Assembly (NCBI GenBank): GCA_001464055.1
Contig: LNET01000063.1
Location: 1 to 64,000 of the forward strand
Origin: Burkholderiales bacterium Ga0077543
Lineage (GTDB): Bacteria; Pseudomonadota; Gammaproteobacteria; Burkholderiales; Burkholderiaceae_C
DNA length: 64,000 bases
Reading direction: 5' to 3'
How positions within the stretch are numbered: position 1 is the stretch's first letter; the number at the start of each line of letters is the position of its first letter. The translations under genes and the position numbers were made by a program. The notes under the pieces were generated by a model. The model searched no databases. It saw nothing but the letters and a program-made list of their open reading frames with translations, and had not been told where the DNA came from. This document shows positions 26,286 to 36,047 of this stretch, piece by piece.

Positions 26286-28358
26286 ATGGCGAAGACCCCG
26301 AAGACCAGCACCTTGCCCGAAGCCAGGAAGACCCCTCTCACGGTCGACGACCTGTGGGCGCTGCAGCGCCTGGGTGCGCCCAGCCTGTCGCCTGACGGCG
26401 CGCAGGCCGTGGCTGCGTTGTCCAGCTTCTCGATGGAGGACAACAAGGCCTCGTCTGCACTGTGGCTGCTGTCGACGCAGGGCGGCGGCCCGCGCCTGCT
26501 GACCACGGGCGGCGAGAAGGACGGCAACCCGCGCTGGAGCCCGCGCGGCAAGCTGATCGCCTTCACCGCCAAGCGGGAACAGGAAGGCGCGAAGGACGAG
26601 ACCCAACAGCTCTACCTGATCGCCCCCGACGGCGGCGAAGCCCATCGCGCGGCCAGCGTCGCTACCGGCGTCGAGGCCTTCCGCTGGTGCCCGGACGGCC
26701 GGCGCCTGGTTTTCGTCAGCTGGGTCTGGCCTGAACTGAAAGGCACGGCCGCCCAGGCGAAGAAGCACAAGGAATTCAAGGACCGCAAGGAAAGCGGCTA
26801 CGTCACGAGCGAGGCCCAGTACCGTTTCTGGGACCACAACCTGCCGATGGGCCGCGTGGCCCACCTGCACCTGCTGGAGCCGGCCGCCAGCGGCAACGCC
26901 AGCCAGGCCAAGGTGCGCGACCTGTTCGAGGGCACACCCTACGAACTGGGCCGGGCCGATCCCGACGCCAACCACTTCGACATCTCGCCCGACGGCAAGC
27001 GCATCGTCTTCAGCTTCGACCCGGCCACCGAAAAACGCGTCGACGGCCGCTTTGCGCTGGCCGAACTGGACATCAAGAGCGGCAAGATCAGCGTCATTGC
27101 CAAGGACGCCGCCTGGGACTTCGCCGCGCCGCGCTACAGCCCCGACGGCGCGCGCGTCGCCTTCCTGGCCAGCCACCAGGGCCGCAAGCACACCATGCCG
27201 GCGCAGCTGGCGCTGTGGCATCGCGACGGCAACGCCTGGGAAGTCGTCAGCAGCGAGTGGGACCACGAGGTGCAGGCCCCGCTGCTGTGGGAAGACGACG
27301 GCCTGGCCTTGCTGCTGCTGGCCGAGCAGAAGGGGCGCAAGCATCTTTGGCGCTTCGACCTGGCCGACAAGCGCGCCGAGGTCGTGGTCGAAGGTGGCTG
27401 GGTCGGCGCCTTCGACAAGGCTGCCGGCACCCTGGTGACCGTGGCCGACAGCGCCACCCACCCTGGCCGCATGCACGCACACCTGGCGGGTGCCGCGCCG
27501 CTGCGCATCGAGACCTTCAACGACACGCTGCTGTCCGGACGCGACAGCGCGCGCGTCGACGAAGTCTGGATCAAGGGCGCAGCCGCGGTGGACGACGGAC
27601 CGAAGGAAGATGTGCAGCTCTGGCTGGCCTACCCCCCGGGCTTCGACGCGAAGAAGAAGTACCCGGTGCTGCATGTCATCCACGGCGGCCCGCACACCGC
27701 CTTCGGCGATGTCTGGCACTACCGGTGGAATGCCCAGGTGATGGCGGCCCAGGGCTACGTGGTGGCGATGGTGAACTATCACGGCAGCAGCAGCTTCGGC
27801 TATGCCTTCCTGGACAGCATCACCCACCGCTGGGGCGAACTGGAACTGCAGGACGTGGAAGCCGCCACCGACTGGCTGCTGAAGAAGCCCTGGGTCGACA
27901 GGAAGCGCATCTTCGCCACCGGCGGCAGCTACGGCGGCTACATGGTGGCCTGGATGAACGGCCACGTGAAGCCGGGGCGCTATGCCGCCTATGTGTGCCA
28001 CGCCGGCTGCTTCGACTGGGTGGGCATGTTCGCCGACGACGCCTACACCTGGCATGCCAAGGAACTGGGCGCCTGGTACTGGGACGACATGGCGCGTGTG
28101 CATTCGCAAAGCCCACATGCCTATGCCGCGACGATGCGCACGCCCACGCTGGTGGTGCACGGCGCGCTGGACTACCGCGTGCCCGACGCCCAGGGCCTGG
28201 CCTACTACAACACGCTGAAGGCGCTGAACGTCGACGCCCGGCTGCTGTGGTTCCCGGACGAGAACCATTGGATCCTGAAGCCTCGCAACAGCAAGCTCTG
28301 GTACGAGGAGTATTTCGGCTGGCTCAAGCGCCACGACCCGGGCGCCAAGGGGAAATAG
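26286..28358 (+). CDS. S9 family peptidase (acylaminoacyl/dipeptidyl peptidase type)
   Basis: A 690-aa serine peptidase. The N-terminal two thirds form a WD40/PD40-like propeller (LGAPSLSPDGAQAVAAL, GNPRWSPRGKLIAFTAKR, FDISPDGKRIVFSFD) that gates access. The C-terminal alpha/beta-hydrolase domain carries the triad: Ser548 in TGGSYGGYMVAW, Asp629 in GALDYRVPD and His661 in ENHWIL. No signal peptide is seen, so it probably acts on peptides in the cytoplasm. Length and layout fit prolyl-oligopeptidase-family S9C enzymes. It is likely co-transcribed with the GNAT gene. Confidence 0.93.
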   Translation: MAKTPKTSTLPEARKTPLTVDDLWALQRLGAPSLSPDGAQAVAALSSFSMEDNKASSALWLLSTQGGGPRLLTTGGEKDGNPRWSPRGKLIAFTAKREQEGAKDETQQLYLIAPDGGEAHRAASVATGVEAFRWCPDGRRLVFVSWVWPELKGTAAQAKKHKEFKDRKESGYVTSEAQYRFWDHNLPMGRVAHLHLLEPAASGNASQAKVRDLFEGTPYELGRADPDANHFDISPDGKRIVFSFDPATEKRVDGRFALAELDIKSGKISVIAKDAAWDFAAPRYSPDGARVAFLASHQGRKHTMPAQLALWHRDGNAWEVVSSEWDHEVQAPLLWEDDGLALLLLAEQKGRKHLWRFDLADKRAEVVVEGGWVGAFDKAAGTLVTVADSATHPGRMHAHLAGAAPLRIETFNDTLLSGRDSARVDEVWIKGAAAVDDGPKEDVQLWLAYPPGFDAKKKYPVLHVIHGGPHTAFGDVWHYRWNAQVMAAQGYVVAMVNYHGSSSFGYAFLDSITHRWGELELQDVEAATDWLLKKPWVDRKRIFATGGSYGGYMVAWMNGHVKPGRYAAYVCHAGCFDWVGMFADDAYTWHAKELGAWYWDDMARVHSQSPHAYAATMRTPTLVVHGALDYRVPDAQGLAYYNTLKALNVDARLLWFPDENHWILKPRNSKLWYEEYFGWLKRHDPGAKGK

Positions 28359-28425
28359 GGCCGCAGGCCGGGCCACGGGCAGGGCCGCCGGCGGGCAGCG
28401 CGACAATCGCCTGGAAGGGCCTGCC

Positions 28426-29610
28426 ATGCTGATCAACTTCTTCTACACCCTGCGCGCCGCCAAGCTGCCGGTTTCGGTGGGCGAATACCTGTGCCTGCTG
28501 CAGGCGCTGAAAAGCGGCGTCATCGACGATGAAGGCGGCCCCAGCGTCGACAAGTTCTACTACCTGGCCCGCACCGCCCTCGTCAAGGACGAGGCCTTGT
28601 TCGACAAGTTCGACCGCGCCTTCGCCGCCTACTTCAAGGGCGTGGAACTGCTCACCGACTTCACCCAGGACGTGCCGCTGGACTGGCTGCGCAAGACCCT
28701 GGAACTGGAACTCACGCCCGAGCAGAAGGCGGCCATCGAGAAGATGGGCTGGGACGAGCTGATGGAAACGCTGAAGAAGCGCTTCGAGGAACAGAAGGAA
28801 CGCCACCAGGGCGGCAGCCGCATGATCGGCACCGGCGGCACCAGCCCGTTCGGCGCCTATGGCTACAACCCTCAGGGCATCCGCATCGGCCAGGCCAGCG
28901 GGCGCAACAAGAGCGCGGTGAAGGTCTGGGACCAGCGCGCCTTCAAGGACTACGACGACACCAAGGAACTGGGCACGCGCAACATCAAGGTGGCGCTGCG
29001 CCGGCTGCGGCGCTTCGCGCGCGAAGGCGCGGCCGACGAACTCGACCTGGACGACACCATCCACAGCACCGCTGCGAACGCCGGGCTGCTGGACATCAAG
29101 ATGGTCCCGGAACGGCACAACAAGGTGAAAGTGTTGTTGCTGATGGATGTGGGCGGCACGATGGACGAGCACATCCACCGTGTCGAGGAACTCTTTTCGG
29201 CGGCGAAGACCGAATTCAAGCACCTGGAGTTCTTCTACTTCCACAACTGCGTCTACGACTTCATGTGGAAGAACAACCGCCGCCGCTACAGCGAGAAGTT
29301 CGCCACCCAGGACCTGATCCGCAAGTACAACCGTGACTACAAGCTGGTGTTCGTGGGCGACGCGACGATGAGCCCTTATGAAATCGTCCAGCCCGGCGGC
29401 AGCGTCGAATACAACAACGAGGAACCGGGCGCGGTGTGGCTGCAGCGCCTGACCAGCGCCTTCCCGAAGTTCGCCTGGATCAACCCCGAACCCCAGGGCG
29501 TGTGGCAATACCGGCAAAGCATCGCCATCGTGCAGCAGCTGATGAACCAGCGCATGTTCCCGCTGAACCTGGCCGGGCTCGAAGGCGCGATGCGCTTGCT
29601 CAGCAAATGA
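28426..29610 (+). CDS. VWA domain protein (CoxE-like)
   Basis: A 394-aa cytoplasmic protein. The N-terminus reads LINFFYTLRAAKLPVSVGEY, as in CoxE-like proteins. A middle region has GGSRMIGTGGTSPFGAYGYN, and the C-terminal VWA domain starts VLLLMDVGGTMDEHIH near residue 238, with the metal-ion site written DxGGT rather than DxSxS. VWA proteins of this type pair with MoxR ATPases; the probable partner is at 24640. The tamA start overlaps its stop (ATGA), an unexpected coupling to an outer-membrane assembly gene. Confidence 0.88.
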   Translation: MLINFFYTLRAAKLPVSVGEYLCLLQALKSGVIDDEGGPSVDKFYYLARTALVKDEALFDKFDRAFAAYFKGVELLTDFTQDVPLDWLRKTLELELTPEQKAAIEKMGWDELMETLKKRFEEQKERHQGGSRMIGTGGTSPFGAYGYNPQGIRIGQASGRNKSAVKVWDQRAFKDYDDTKELGTRNIKVALRRLRRFAREGAADELDLDDTIHSTAANAGLLDIKMVPERHNKVKVLLLMDVGGTMDEHIHRVEELFSAAKTEFKHLEFFYFHNCVYDFMWKNNRRRYSEKFATQDLIRKYNRDYKLVFVGDATMSPYEIVQPGGSVEYNNEEPGAVWLQRLTSAFPKFAWINPEPQGVWQYRQSIAIVQQLMNQRMFPLNLAGLEGAMRLLSK

Positions 29611-31499
29611 CCCTCGGGCGGGCCGCGCTGGCGCTGCTGGCGGCCCTGGTGCCCTGGCTGGGCGGCTGCGCAAGCCTGTGGCCGGGCCCGCCCACGGCCG
29701 AGGTGCGAGCAACGGCTGAAGCAGCCAGTGCGACCGGTTCTGCCGGTGCGGCCGCGGCCAGCAATCCCGCCGGCACGCTGTCGCTGGTGGCCATCGACGT
29801 GCAGGCCCCGGGCGAACTGAAAAGCCTGCTCGAACGCCACCTGGACCTGGTGCGACTGGGCCGCGCCGCGCCTGCCGATGTCGACGACAGCGAATGGGAG
29901 CGCCTGATCGACGCCACGCCCGCCCAGGTGCGCGACCTGCTGCAGACCGAAGGCTACTTTGCCCCGGCCGTGCGCCTGCAGCGCAATGCCGGGCCCGATG
30001 GCGCGCGCACTGAAAGCGTGACGCTGGTCGTCGAACCGGGGGCCCGGGCCAGCGTCGGCCGGGTGACGCTGGAGGTGCAGGGCGAACTCGACACCGGTGC
30101 CACGGCCCAGGACGGCCATGCCGTTGCGACGCTGGCGCGGTTGCGGGAAAGTTTCGAGCTGCGGCCCGGCACGCCCTTCCGCAACGAAACCTGGTCCAGC
30201 GCCAAGGGCAGTGTCCTGGTGCTGCTGCGGGCAGCAGGCTATGCCAACGCCAGCTACAGCGGCACCAGCGCCAGCGTCGACGTGGCCAGCAACACGGTGC
30301 GCCTGTTCCTCGTCGTCGACAGCGGGCCGCTGTACCGGCTGGGCACGCTCGAGATCGAGGGCCTGGTCGACCACGACGTGCAGACCGTGCGCAACCTGGC
30401 CATGTCGGACGTCGGCACGCCGGTCACGGAAGCACTGTTGCTGGACTTCCAGGAACGGCTGCAGAAGGCCGGCCTGTTCGACAGCGTCAATGTCACCCTG
30501 GACCCCGACCCCGCCCAGGCCGCGGCCGCCAGCGTGCAGGTGCGCCTGCGCGAAGCAGCGCTGCAGGTGTACACGGTGGGCGTGGGTTTTTCGGCCAACA
30601 CCGGGGCACGGGCGTCGGTCGAGCATGTCTATCGCCGCGTCTTCGGCTTTGCCGCCACGGCGCGCAACAAGCTGGAACTGGGCGACAAGCGCAGCGCCTG
30701 GGAAGGCGAGGTCATTGCCCACCCCGGACCGCGCCTGTACCGCAACCTGATCGGCGGCGCGGTCGAGAAGCTCGAAACCGACACCGACACCGTGCTGTCG
30801 CAACGCCTGCGCATCGGCCGCACGCAGGACCGGCAGAAGCTCGAGCGCCTGTTCTTCGTCGAAGCCGAACGCTCGGTGCGCACGCCTGTGGGGGCCGAGT
30901 CGTCGTCGGCCTTCGCGCTGTCGGCCAACTTCCATGGCGGCTGGCGCAACGTCGACAACATCGTGCTGCCCACCCGCGGCGCCACGCTGAAGGTCGAGCT
31001 CGGCGTCGGGCGTTCTCACGGCACCGACGCGCCCAGCGGCGCGTTCACGCGCACCTATGGCCGGCTGGTGGGCTACCTGCCGCTGGGGCAGACCTGGTAT
31101 GGCCAGGCGCGGCTGGAACTGGGCCAGGTGTTCCTGCCCAGCGGGGTGGTGGTGCCCGACTCCAAGCTGTTTCGCGCCGGCGGCGACGAATCGGTGCGCG
31201 GCTACTCGTTCCGCAGCCTGGGGCCGCAGGTCGACGGTGCGGTCGGCGGCGGGGTCAGCCTGGCCACGGCCAGCCTGGAAGTGGCGCGGCCCATCAGCGA
31301 CCGCTTTCCCTCGATCTGGGGCGCGGTCTTCGTCGACGCCGGCAATGCCGCCGACAGCTTCGGCCAGCTCAAGCCGGTCTATGGCACGGGCCTGGGCGTG
31401 CGCTGGCGCAGCCCGGTCGGCCCGCTGCGGCTGGACTGGGCCTATGGCAGCGAAACCCGCGAAGGCCGCTTCCACTTCAGCGTGGGCATCGCATTCTGA
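29607..31499 (+). CDS. tamA: TamA-like BamA-superfamily outer membrane assembly protein
   Basis: A 630-aa Omp85 protein. After the leader come POTRA-like repeats (LSLVAIDVQAPGELKSLL; YRLGTLEIEGLVDHDVQTV) and the 16-strand barrel from about residue 310. The barrel carries the signature FRAGGDESVRGYSF and ends with a C-terminal Phe (FHFSVGIAF). TamA works with TamB to move lipids or autotransporter-like proteins to the outer membrane. Unusually, the leader ends in a lipobox-like LGGC (Cys21), so the N-terminus may be lipidated. The start ATG overlaps the VWA stop, and tamB follows after 2 nt. Confidence 0.93.
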   Translation: MTLGRAALALLAALVPWLGGCASLWPGPPTAEVRATAEAASATGSAGAAAASNPAGTLSLVAIDVQAPGELKSLLERHLDLVRLGRAAPADVDDSEWERLIDATPAQVRDLLQTEGYFAPAVRLQRNAGPDGARTESVTLVVEPGARASVGRVTLEVQGELDTGATAQDGHAVATLARLRESFELRPGTPFRNETWSSAKGSVLVLLRAAGYANASYSGTSASVDVASNTVRLFLVVDSGPLYRLGTLEIEGLVDHDVQTVRNLAMSDVGTPVTEALLLDFQERLQKAGLFDSVNVTLDPDPAQAAAASVQVRLREAALQVYTVGVGFSANTGARASVEHVYRRVFGFAATARNKLELGDKRSAWEGEVIAHPGPRLYRNLIGGAVEKLETDTDTVLSQRLRIGRTQDRQKLERLFFVEAERSVRTPVGAESSSAFALSANFHGGWRNVDNIVLPTRGATLKVELGVGRSHGTDAPSGAFTRTYGRLVGYLPLGQTWYGQARLELGQVFLPSGVVVPDSKLFRAGGDESVRGYSFRSLGPQVDGAVGGGVSLATASLEVARPISDRFPSIWGAVFVDAGNAADSFGQLKPVYGTGLGVRWRSPVGPLRLDWAYGSETREGRFHFSVGIAF

Positions 31500-31501
31500 A
31501 C

Positions 31502-34500
31502 ATGGCCGAGCCCGCACCAACCACCGACAAGGCGGCCGACGCCACCCCGGCAATGGCCGGGCCGGCACGGCGACGTGTCGGGCTCTGGCTGTTGCTGGCC
31601 TGCGTGCTGCTGGTGGTGGCGCTGCTGCTGGGCAGCTTCGGCGCGCTGCGCTGGACCCTGGCCACCGAGGCCGGCGCGCGCTGGCTGCTGGCGCGGCTGC
31701 CAGGCGTCGAAGCCACGGGTGTGCAAGGGGCGCTGCTGGGCGACGCCGATGGCCGCCTGCGCATGCAGCAGCTTCGCATCCGCTGGAACGAGGGCCAGGC
31801 CTCGCTGACCCTGGACGAGGTCTCGGCCGAAGGCCTGCGCTGGCGCTTCCGCCCGCCCGACGCTGCCCCCGGCACCTGGGTCGCGCTCGACATGGACCGG
31901 CTGACCGTGCGCCGGGCCACCTACCTCAGCGGGCCCCCCAGCGGCCAGCCGCTGCAGGCACCAGCGAGCCTGGCGCTGCCCTTGCAGCTGAACTTGCGCC
32001 AGGCCGAGGTCGGCACGCTGCAGGTCGACCAGCAGGCCCCAGCCACGCTGCTGCGCGCCCAGGGCGTGGTGCTCGACAGCCGGCCTGGTGCCAGCCATGG
32101 CCTGCAGTCGCTGCAGGGGCAATGGCAGGGGCTGGTGGTGCAGGCCTCGGCGCAGATCGCCCATGCGCCGCCGTTCACCACCAGCGCGCAGGCGGCACTG
32201 CACCCCGCCGCCGGTGGCGACAGCCCGGCCTGGGGCGCGGCAGTCCGTGCCAGCGGCCCGCTGGAACAACTGGCGGTGCAGGCCACGCTGCGCAGCGTGC
32301 CCTTGGCCGGCAAACCCCCCGCCGCGCTGGACCTGCGCGGCAGCCTGCTGCCCTTCCAGGCCTGGCCGGTGGGCGAACTCGACCTGCAGACCACGGCCCT
32401 CGACCTGTCGGCGGTGCATGCCAGCGCCCCGCAGACCCGCCTGGACGCCAGCGCCAAAGTGCAGTCGCGCGGCCTGCACGAACCCATCGCCGCCACGCTG
32501 CGCGTCAGCAACGCGCTGCCTGGACGCTGGAACGAGGGCCGGCTGCCCGTGGCTGCGGTCGAACTCGACCTGAGCGGCCGCATCGACCAGCTCGACCGGC
32601 TGGACGTGACCCGCTTCCAGGTCGACCTGGCCGACGCGCTGCGGCCCGCGGGGCGCTGGACCGGCGAGGCCCGCTGGCAGGGCCATGGGCTGACGCTGGA
32701 CACACGCCTGCTCGACGTCGTGCCGCAGCGCCTGGACGGCCGCGCCGCAGCGATGCGCCTGTCTGGCCCGCTGGCCCTGAAGCTGGATGGCCTGCCATCG
32801 CCCGACCCCGCCGCCACCACCACCGCGGCACCCTGGACTGCCGCCCTGACGACCCAGCTCGACGGCGTGCTCGACGCCGCACCGCAACCGGTGAGCCTGA
32901 AGCTGCAGGCCGAGGCCGACGCCAACCGCCTGGAGATCAAGCAGGCCCAGGCACAGACCGGCAACGCCCGCGCCGAGACCAGCGCCCGCTTGCTGCGGCG
33001 CAACGCCCAGAGCCCCTGGCAATTGGTGACACAAGGTGCGCTGAGCAACTTCGACCCGCTGCCCTGGCTGCCCGGGGGCAGTGGCGCCGAGGCCGAAGCC
33101 TGGCGGCGCGGCCCGCACCGGCTGTCGGGCCAGTGGCAGCTGGACGTGCGCCTGCCCGCAGGCGCCCAGCGCCAGGCGCCGCTGGCCCTGGCCCCCAGGC
33201 TGGCCGGTAACGGCCGCATCCAGATCGACGATTCGGTCCTGGCCGGCCTGCCGGTGCAGGCCGACGTGACCCTGAGCTATGCCCCCGGCGCAGGCGCAGC
33301 GGCCGCGACCGGCACCGGCGCGATGCAGGCCCGGTTGCAAGTGGCCAGCGCCGTGTTCACCACCGCGGCGAGTGGCAACCCGGCCGGTGACGGCGAGACC
33401 GACCAGTGGCGGGCCGAACTGCAGGCCGACGAGCTGGCCGCGCTGGCACCGCTGGCGCGTCTGCTGCCCGACCTGTCCGAATGGGCCCCCAGCCAGGGCG
33501 GGGCCAGGCTGCAGGTCACGGGCACCGGCCGCTGGCCCAGGCTGCGCAGCGAAGGCCGGGCCCAGGTGCAACAGCTCAAGGCTGGCCGCCTGGCCCTGGC
33601 GCAGGGCCTGTTCGACTGGCGGCTGGACACCGGACCGGGCCAGCCCCTGGCCCTGACGCTGGAAGTGGACGGACTGCAGCTGGGCAAACAACGCGCCGAG
33701 CAGCTGCGCGGCACCGTGCGCGGCCAGCTGGCCGAACACCGCATCGACATCGAAGCCATGCTGCCGCTGCTGCCGCCGCCGGCCGCAGCCACCGTGCTCG
33801 GCTTGTCGATGCCAGCCCCGGGCGCAGCACAGCCGGCCGCGGCCAAGAGCATTGCACCCGGCACCCGCGCCCTTCTGCTGGCCCGGGGAGGCTGGCGAAC
33901 CAAGCCCGAAGGCGGCGGGCGCTGGCGGGCCGAGGTCGAGCGCGTCGCGATCGGCGGCTGGGACGGCCGGCCGATGGCGGCACTGCCCGGTGCCGGTGAG
34001 GCATCGGCCCCGGCGCCCATCCGCAGCCCGGCTCCGATGCTGGGCCCCACCTGGGCCGACGGACGCAACCTGAACGCCGAGCTGGAGTTCAACGCCGAAG
34101 GCAGCCTGGTGGCGCTGCGGGCCTCGGCCGGCAGCGTCAGGCTGGCCGACACCGCCGTACTGCGCTGGGACGACGTGCTGATCGACCGGCAAGCCGAGCC
34201 CGCGCGCATCGAACTGAACGCATCGGTCGACCCGTTTGCCGTGGCCCCGCTGCTGGCCCGCCTGCAACCGGAACTGGGCTGGACCGGCGACCTGCAGCTG
34301 GGCGCGCGCATCCAGGTCCGGGCAGGCGAGCGCTTCGACGCCGACATCCTGGTCGAACGCAGCACCGGCGACCTGTCTGTCGGCGGCAGCAGAGGACAGA
34401 GCGCCGGCATCGCACCCACCAGTGCCCAAGCCATGGGCTTGGCCGAGCTGCGGCTGGGCCTGGCCGCGCGCGACGGCAACTGGGTGTTCAAGGCCGACAT

Positions 34501-35947
34501 GGCCGGTGCCCTGCTCGGCGAACTGCGCGGCCAGGTGCAGACGCGCACCACGCCCGAAGCACGCTGGCCCGCGGCCGACTCGCCCGTTTCCGGACGGCTG
34601 CAACTGCGCGTGGCCGACATCGGCATCTGGAACGCCTGGGTGCCGGCGGGCTGGCGCATGTCGGGCAGCCTGCAGGGACTGGCCACGCTGGACGGCAACT
34701 TCGGCGCGCCGCGCTATACCGGTGAGCTCACAGGAAGCAAGCTGGGCCTGCGCAACCTGCTGCAGGGTGTGAACGTCGGCGATGGCGACGTGACCGTGCG
34801 GCTGACCGGCGACAACGCGGTGATCGAACGTTTTGCGCTGCGCGCGGGCGAAGGCACGCTCACCATCGGCGGTGACGCCACGCTCGGTGCCAGCCCGCGT
34901 GCCCGCCTGACGATGCAGGCCGAAAGGTTCCGCGTCCTGGGCCGGGTCGACCGCCAGCTCATCGCCAGCGGCCAGGCCTTGCTCGAACTCGACCGGGACG
35001 CCCTCAAGCTCGGCGGCAAGATCATGATCGACGAAGGTCTGTTCGACATCAGCCGCGGTGACGCGCCATCGCTCGACGACGACGTCTACGTGCGCCGCCC
35101 CGGCGCGCCCGAAGTCCAGACGCCGCAAGCCACGACCGCGGCACCGCGACGCAACGTCGCGGTCAACCTGGACCTGGACCTGGGCCGCCAGCTGCGCCTG
35201 CGCGGCCGCGGCCTGGACACCGCCTTGCGCGGGCAACTGAAGATCACCAGCCCCGGCGGTCGGCTGGCGGCCTTCGGCAGCATCAACACCGAAGGCGGCA
35301 CCTTCACAGGCTATGGCCAGAAGATGAGCATCGAGCGCGGCATCATCGCCTTCAGCGGCGACCTGGACCAGCCCCGGCTGGACGTGCTGGCGATCCGCCC
35401 CAACCTGGACATCCGCGTTGGCGTGGCCATCACCGGTCCTCTGGGCGCGATGCGCATCCGGCTGGTCTCGGAACCCGAGCTGAGCGACAACGACAAGCTG
35501 TCCTGGCTGCTGCTGGGGCGCGAGCCCGACAGCCTGGGCCGCGCCGACACCGCCTTGCTGCAACGTGCCGCCGTGGCGCTGCTGGCCGGTGAAGGCGAGG
35601 CCCCCACCGACACCCTGCTGCGCAACCTGGGCATCGACGAACTGTCGCTGCGGCAAAGCGACGGCGAAGTGCGCGAGACCGTGATCACGCTGGGCAAGCA
35701 GCTTTCAAGGCGCTGGTATCTGGGCTACGAGCGCGGCGTCAACAGCACCACCGGCACCTGGCAGCTGATCTACCGCATCGCCCAGCGCTTCACGCTGCGC
35801 GCGCAGTCGGGGCTGGAGAACTCGCTCGACCTGATCTGGATCTGGCGCCTGGGCGAGACCCCGGGCTTCACCGAACGCACCGACGGCAGCGTCACGGCGC
35901 CGGCCACACCCGCGGCCGTGAGAAAATCCGTCTCGACCCCGCCGTAG
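31502..35947 (+). CDS. tamB: translocation/assembly module protein TamB
   Basis: A 1481-aa AsmA-like protein with one N-terminal membrane helix (GLWLLLACVLLVVALLLGSF, about residues 26-45). A very long beta-helical periplasmic region follows, of the type that forms a lipid-conducting groove, with the conserved DUF490 C-terminus: RQLRLRGRGLDTALRGQL, GGTFTGYGQKMSIERGIIAF, LSWLLLGREPDSLG and the end segment GYERGVNSTTGTWQLIYRI. It spans the envelope to reach TamA. The TAG stop at 35945-35947 lies inside the tRNA-Arg gene. Confidence 0.93.
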   Translation: MAEPAPTTDKAADATPAMAGPARRRVGLWLLLACVLLVVALLLGSFGALRWTLATEAGARWLLARLPGVEATGVQGALLGDADGRLRMQQLRIRWNEGQASLTLDEVSAEGLRWRFRPPDAAPGTWVALDMDRLTVRRATYLSGPPSGQPLQAPASLALPLQLNLRQAEVGTLQVDQQAPATLLRAQGVVLDSRPGASHGLQSLQGQWQGLVVQASAQIAHAPPFTTSAQAALHPAAGGDSPAWGAAVRASGPLEQLAVQATLRSVPLAGKPPAALDLRGSLLPFQAWPVGELDLQTTALDLSAVHASAPQTRLDASAKVQSRGLHEPIAATLRVSNALPGRWNEGRLPVAAVELDLSGRIDQLDRLDVTRFQVDLADALRPAGRWTGEARWQGHGLTLDTRLLDVVPQRLDGRAAAMRLSGPLALKLDGLPSPDPAATTTAAPWTAALTTQLDGVLDAAPQPVSLKLQAEADANRLEIKQAQAQTGNARAETSARLLRRNAQSPWQLVTQGALSNFDPLPWLPGGSGAEAEAWRRGPHRLSGQWQLDVRLPAGAQRQAPLALAPRLAGNGRIQIDDSVLAGLPVQADVTLSYAPGAGAAAATGTGAMQARLQVASAVFTTAASGNPAGDGETDQWRAELQADELAALAPLARLLPDLSEWAPSQGGARLQVTGTGRWPRLRSEGRAQVQQLKAGRLALAQGLFDWRLDTGPGQPLALTLEVDGLQLGKQRAEQLRGTVRGQLAEHRIDIEAMLPLLPPPAAATVLGLSMPAPGAAQPAAAKSIAPGTRALLLARGGWRTKPEGGGRWRAEVERVAIGGWDGRPMAALPGAGEASAPAPIRSPAPMLGPTWADGRNLNAELEFNAEGSLVALRASAGSVRLADTAVLRWDDVLIDRQAEPARIELNASVDPFAVAPLLARLQPELGWTGDLQLGARIQVRAGERFDADILVERSTGDLSVGGSRGQSAGIAPTSAQAMGLAELRLGLAARDGNWVFKADMAGALLGELRGQVQTRTTPEARWPAADSPVSGRLQLRVADIGIWNAWVPAGWRMSGSLQGLATLDGNFGAPRYTGELTGSKLGLRNLLQGVNVGDGDVTVRLTGDNAVIERFALRAGEGTLTIGGDATLGASPRARLTMQAERFRVLGRVDRQLIASGQALLELDRDALKLGGKIMIDEGLFDISRGDAPSLDDDVYVRRPGAPEVQTPQATTAAPRRNVAVNLDLDLGRQLRLRGRGLDTALRGQLKITSPGGRLAAFGSINTEGGTFTGYGQKMSIERGIIAFSGDLDQPRLDVLAIRPNLDIRVGVAITGPLGAMRIRLVSEPELSDNDKLSWLLLGREPDSLGRADTALLQRAAVALLAGEGEAPTDTLLRNLGIDELSLRQSDGEVRETVITLGKQLSRRWYLGYERGVNSTTGTWQLIYRIAQRFTLRAQSGLENSLDLIWIWRLGETPGFTERTDGSVTAPATPAAVRKSVSTPP

Positions 35948-36012
35948 TTCAACGGATAGAACGGGCGCCTCCTAAGCGCCAGATACAGGTTCGATTCCTG
36001 TCGGAGGGACCA
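35938..36012 (+). tRNA. tRNA-Arg (CCT anticodon)
   Basis: D-arm GTTC-AACGGATA-GAAC, anticodon arm GGCGC-CTCCTAA-GCGCC (anticodon CCT), T-arm ACAGG-TTCGATT-CCTGT and encoded CCA at 36010-36012. The acceptor stem CCCGCCG with CGGAGGG has one central G/A mismatch. The first ten bases overlap the last codons and stop of tamB. Length is 75 nt with CCA. Confidence 0.93.
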
Positions 36013-36047
36013 AGCGGCGGCATCACAGGCCAACTGCGCCGAAGTCT

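Noticed and set aside
31442-35656. A 1404-codon open frame antisense to tamB, and similar long antisense frames such as 45125-48550
   Set aside because: They mirror real genes on the other strand, lack family motifs and have the Gly/Gln/Val-rich composition produced by reading GC-rich codons backwards.
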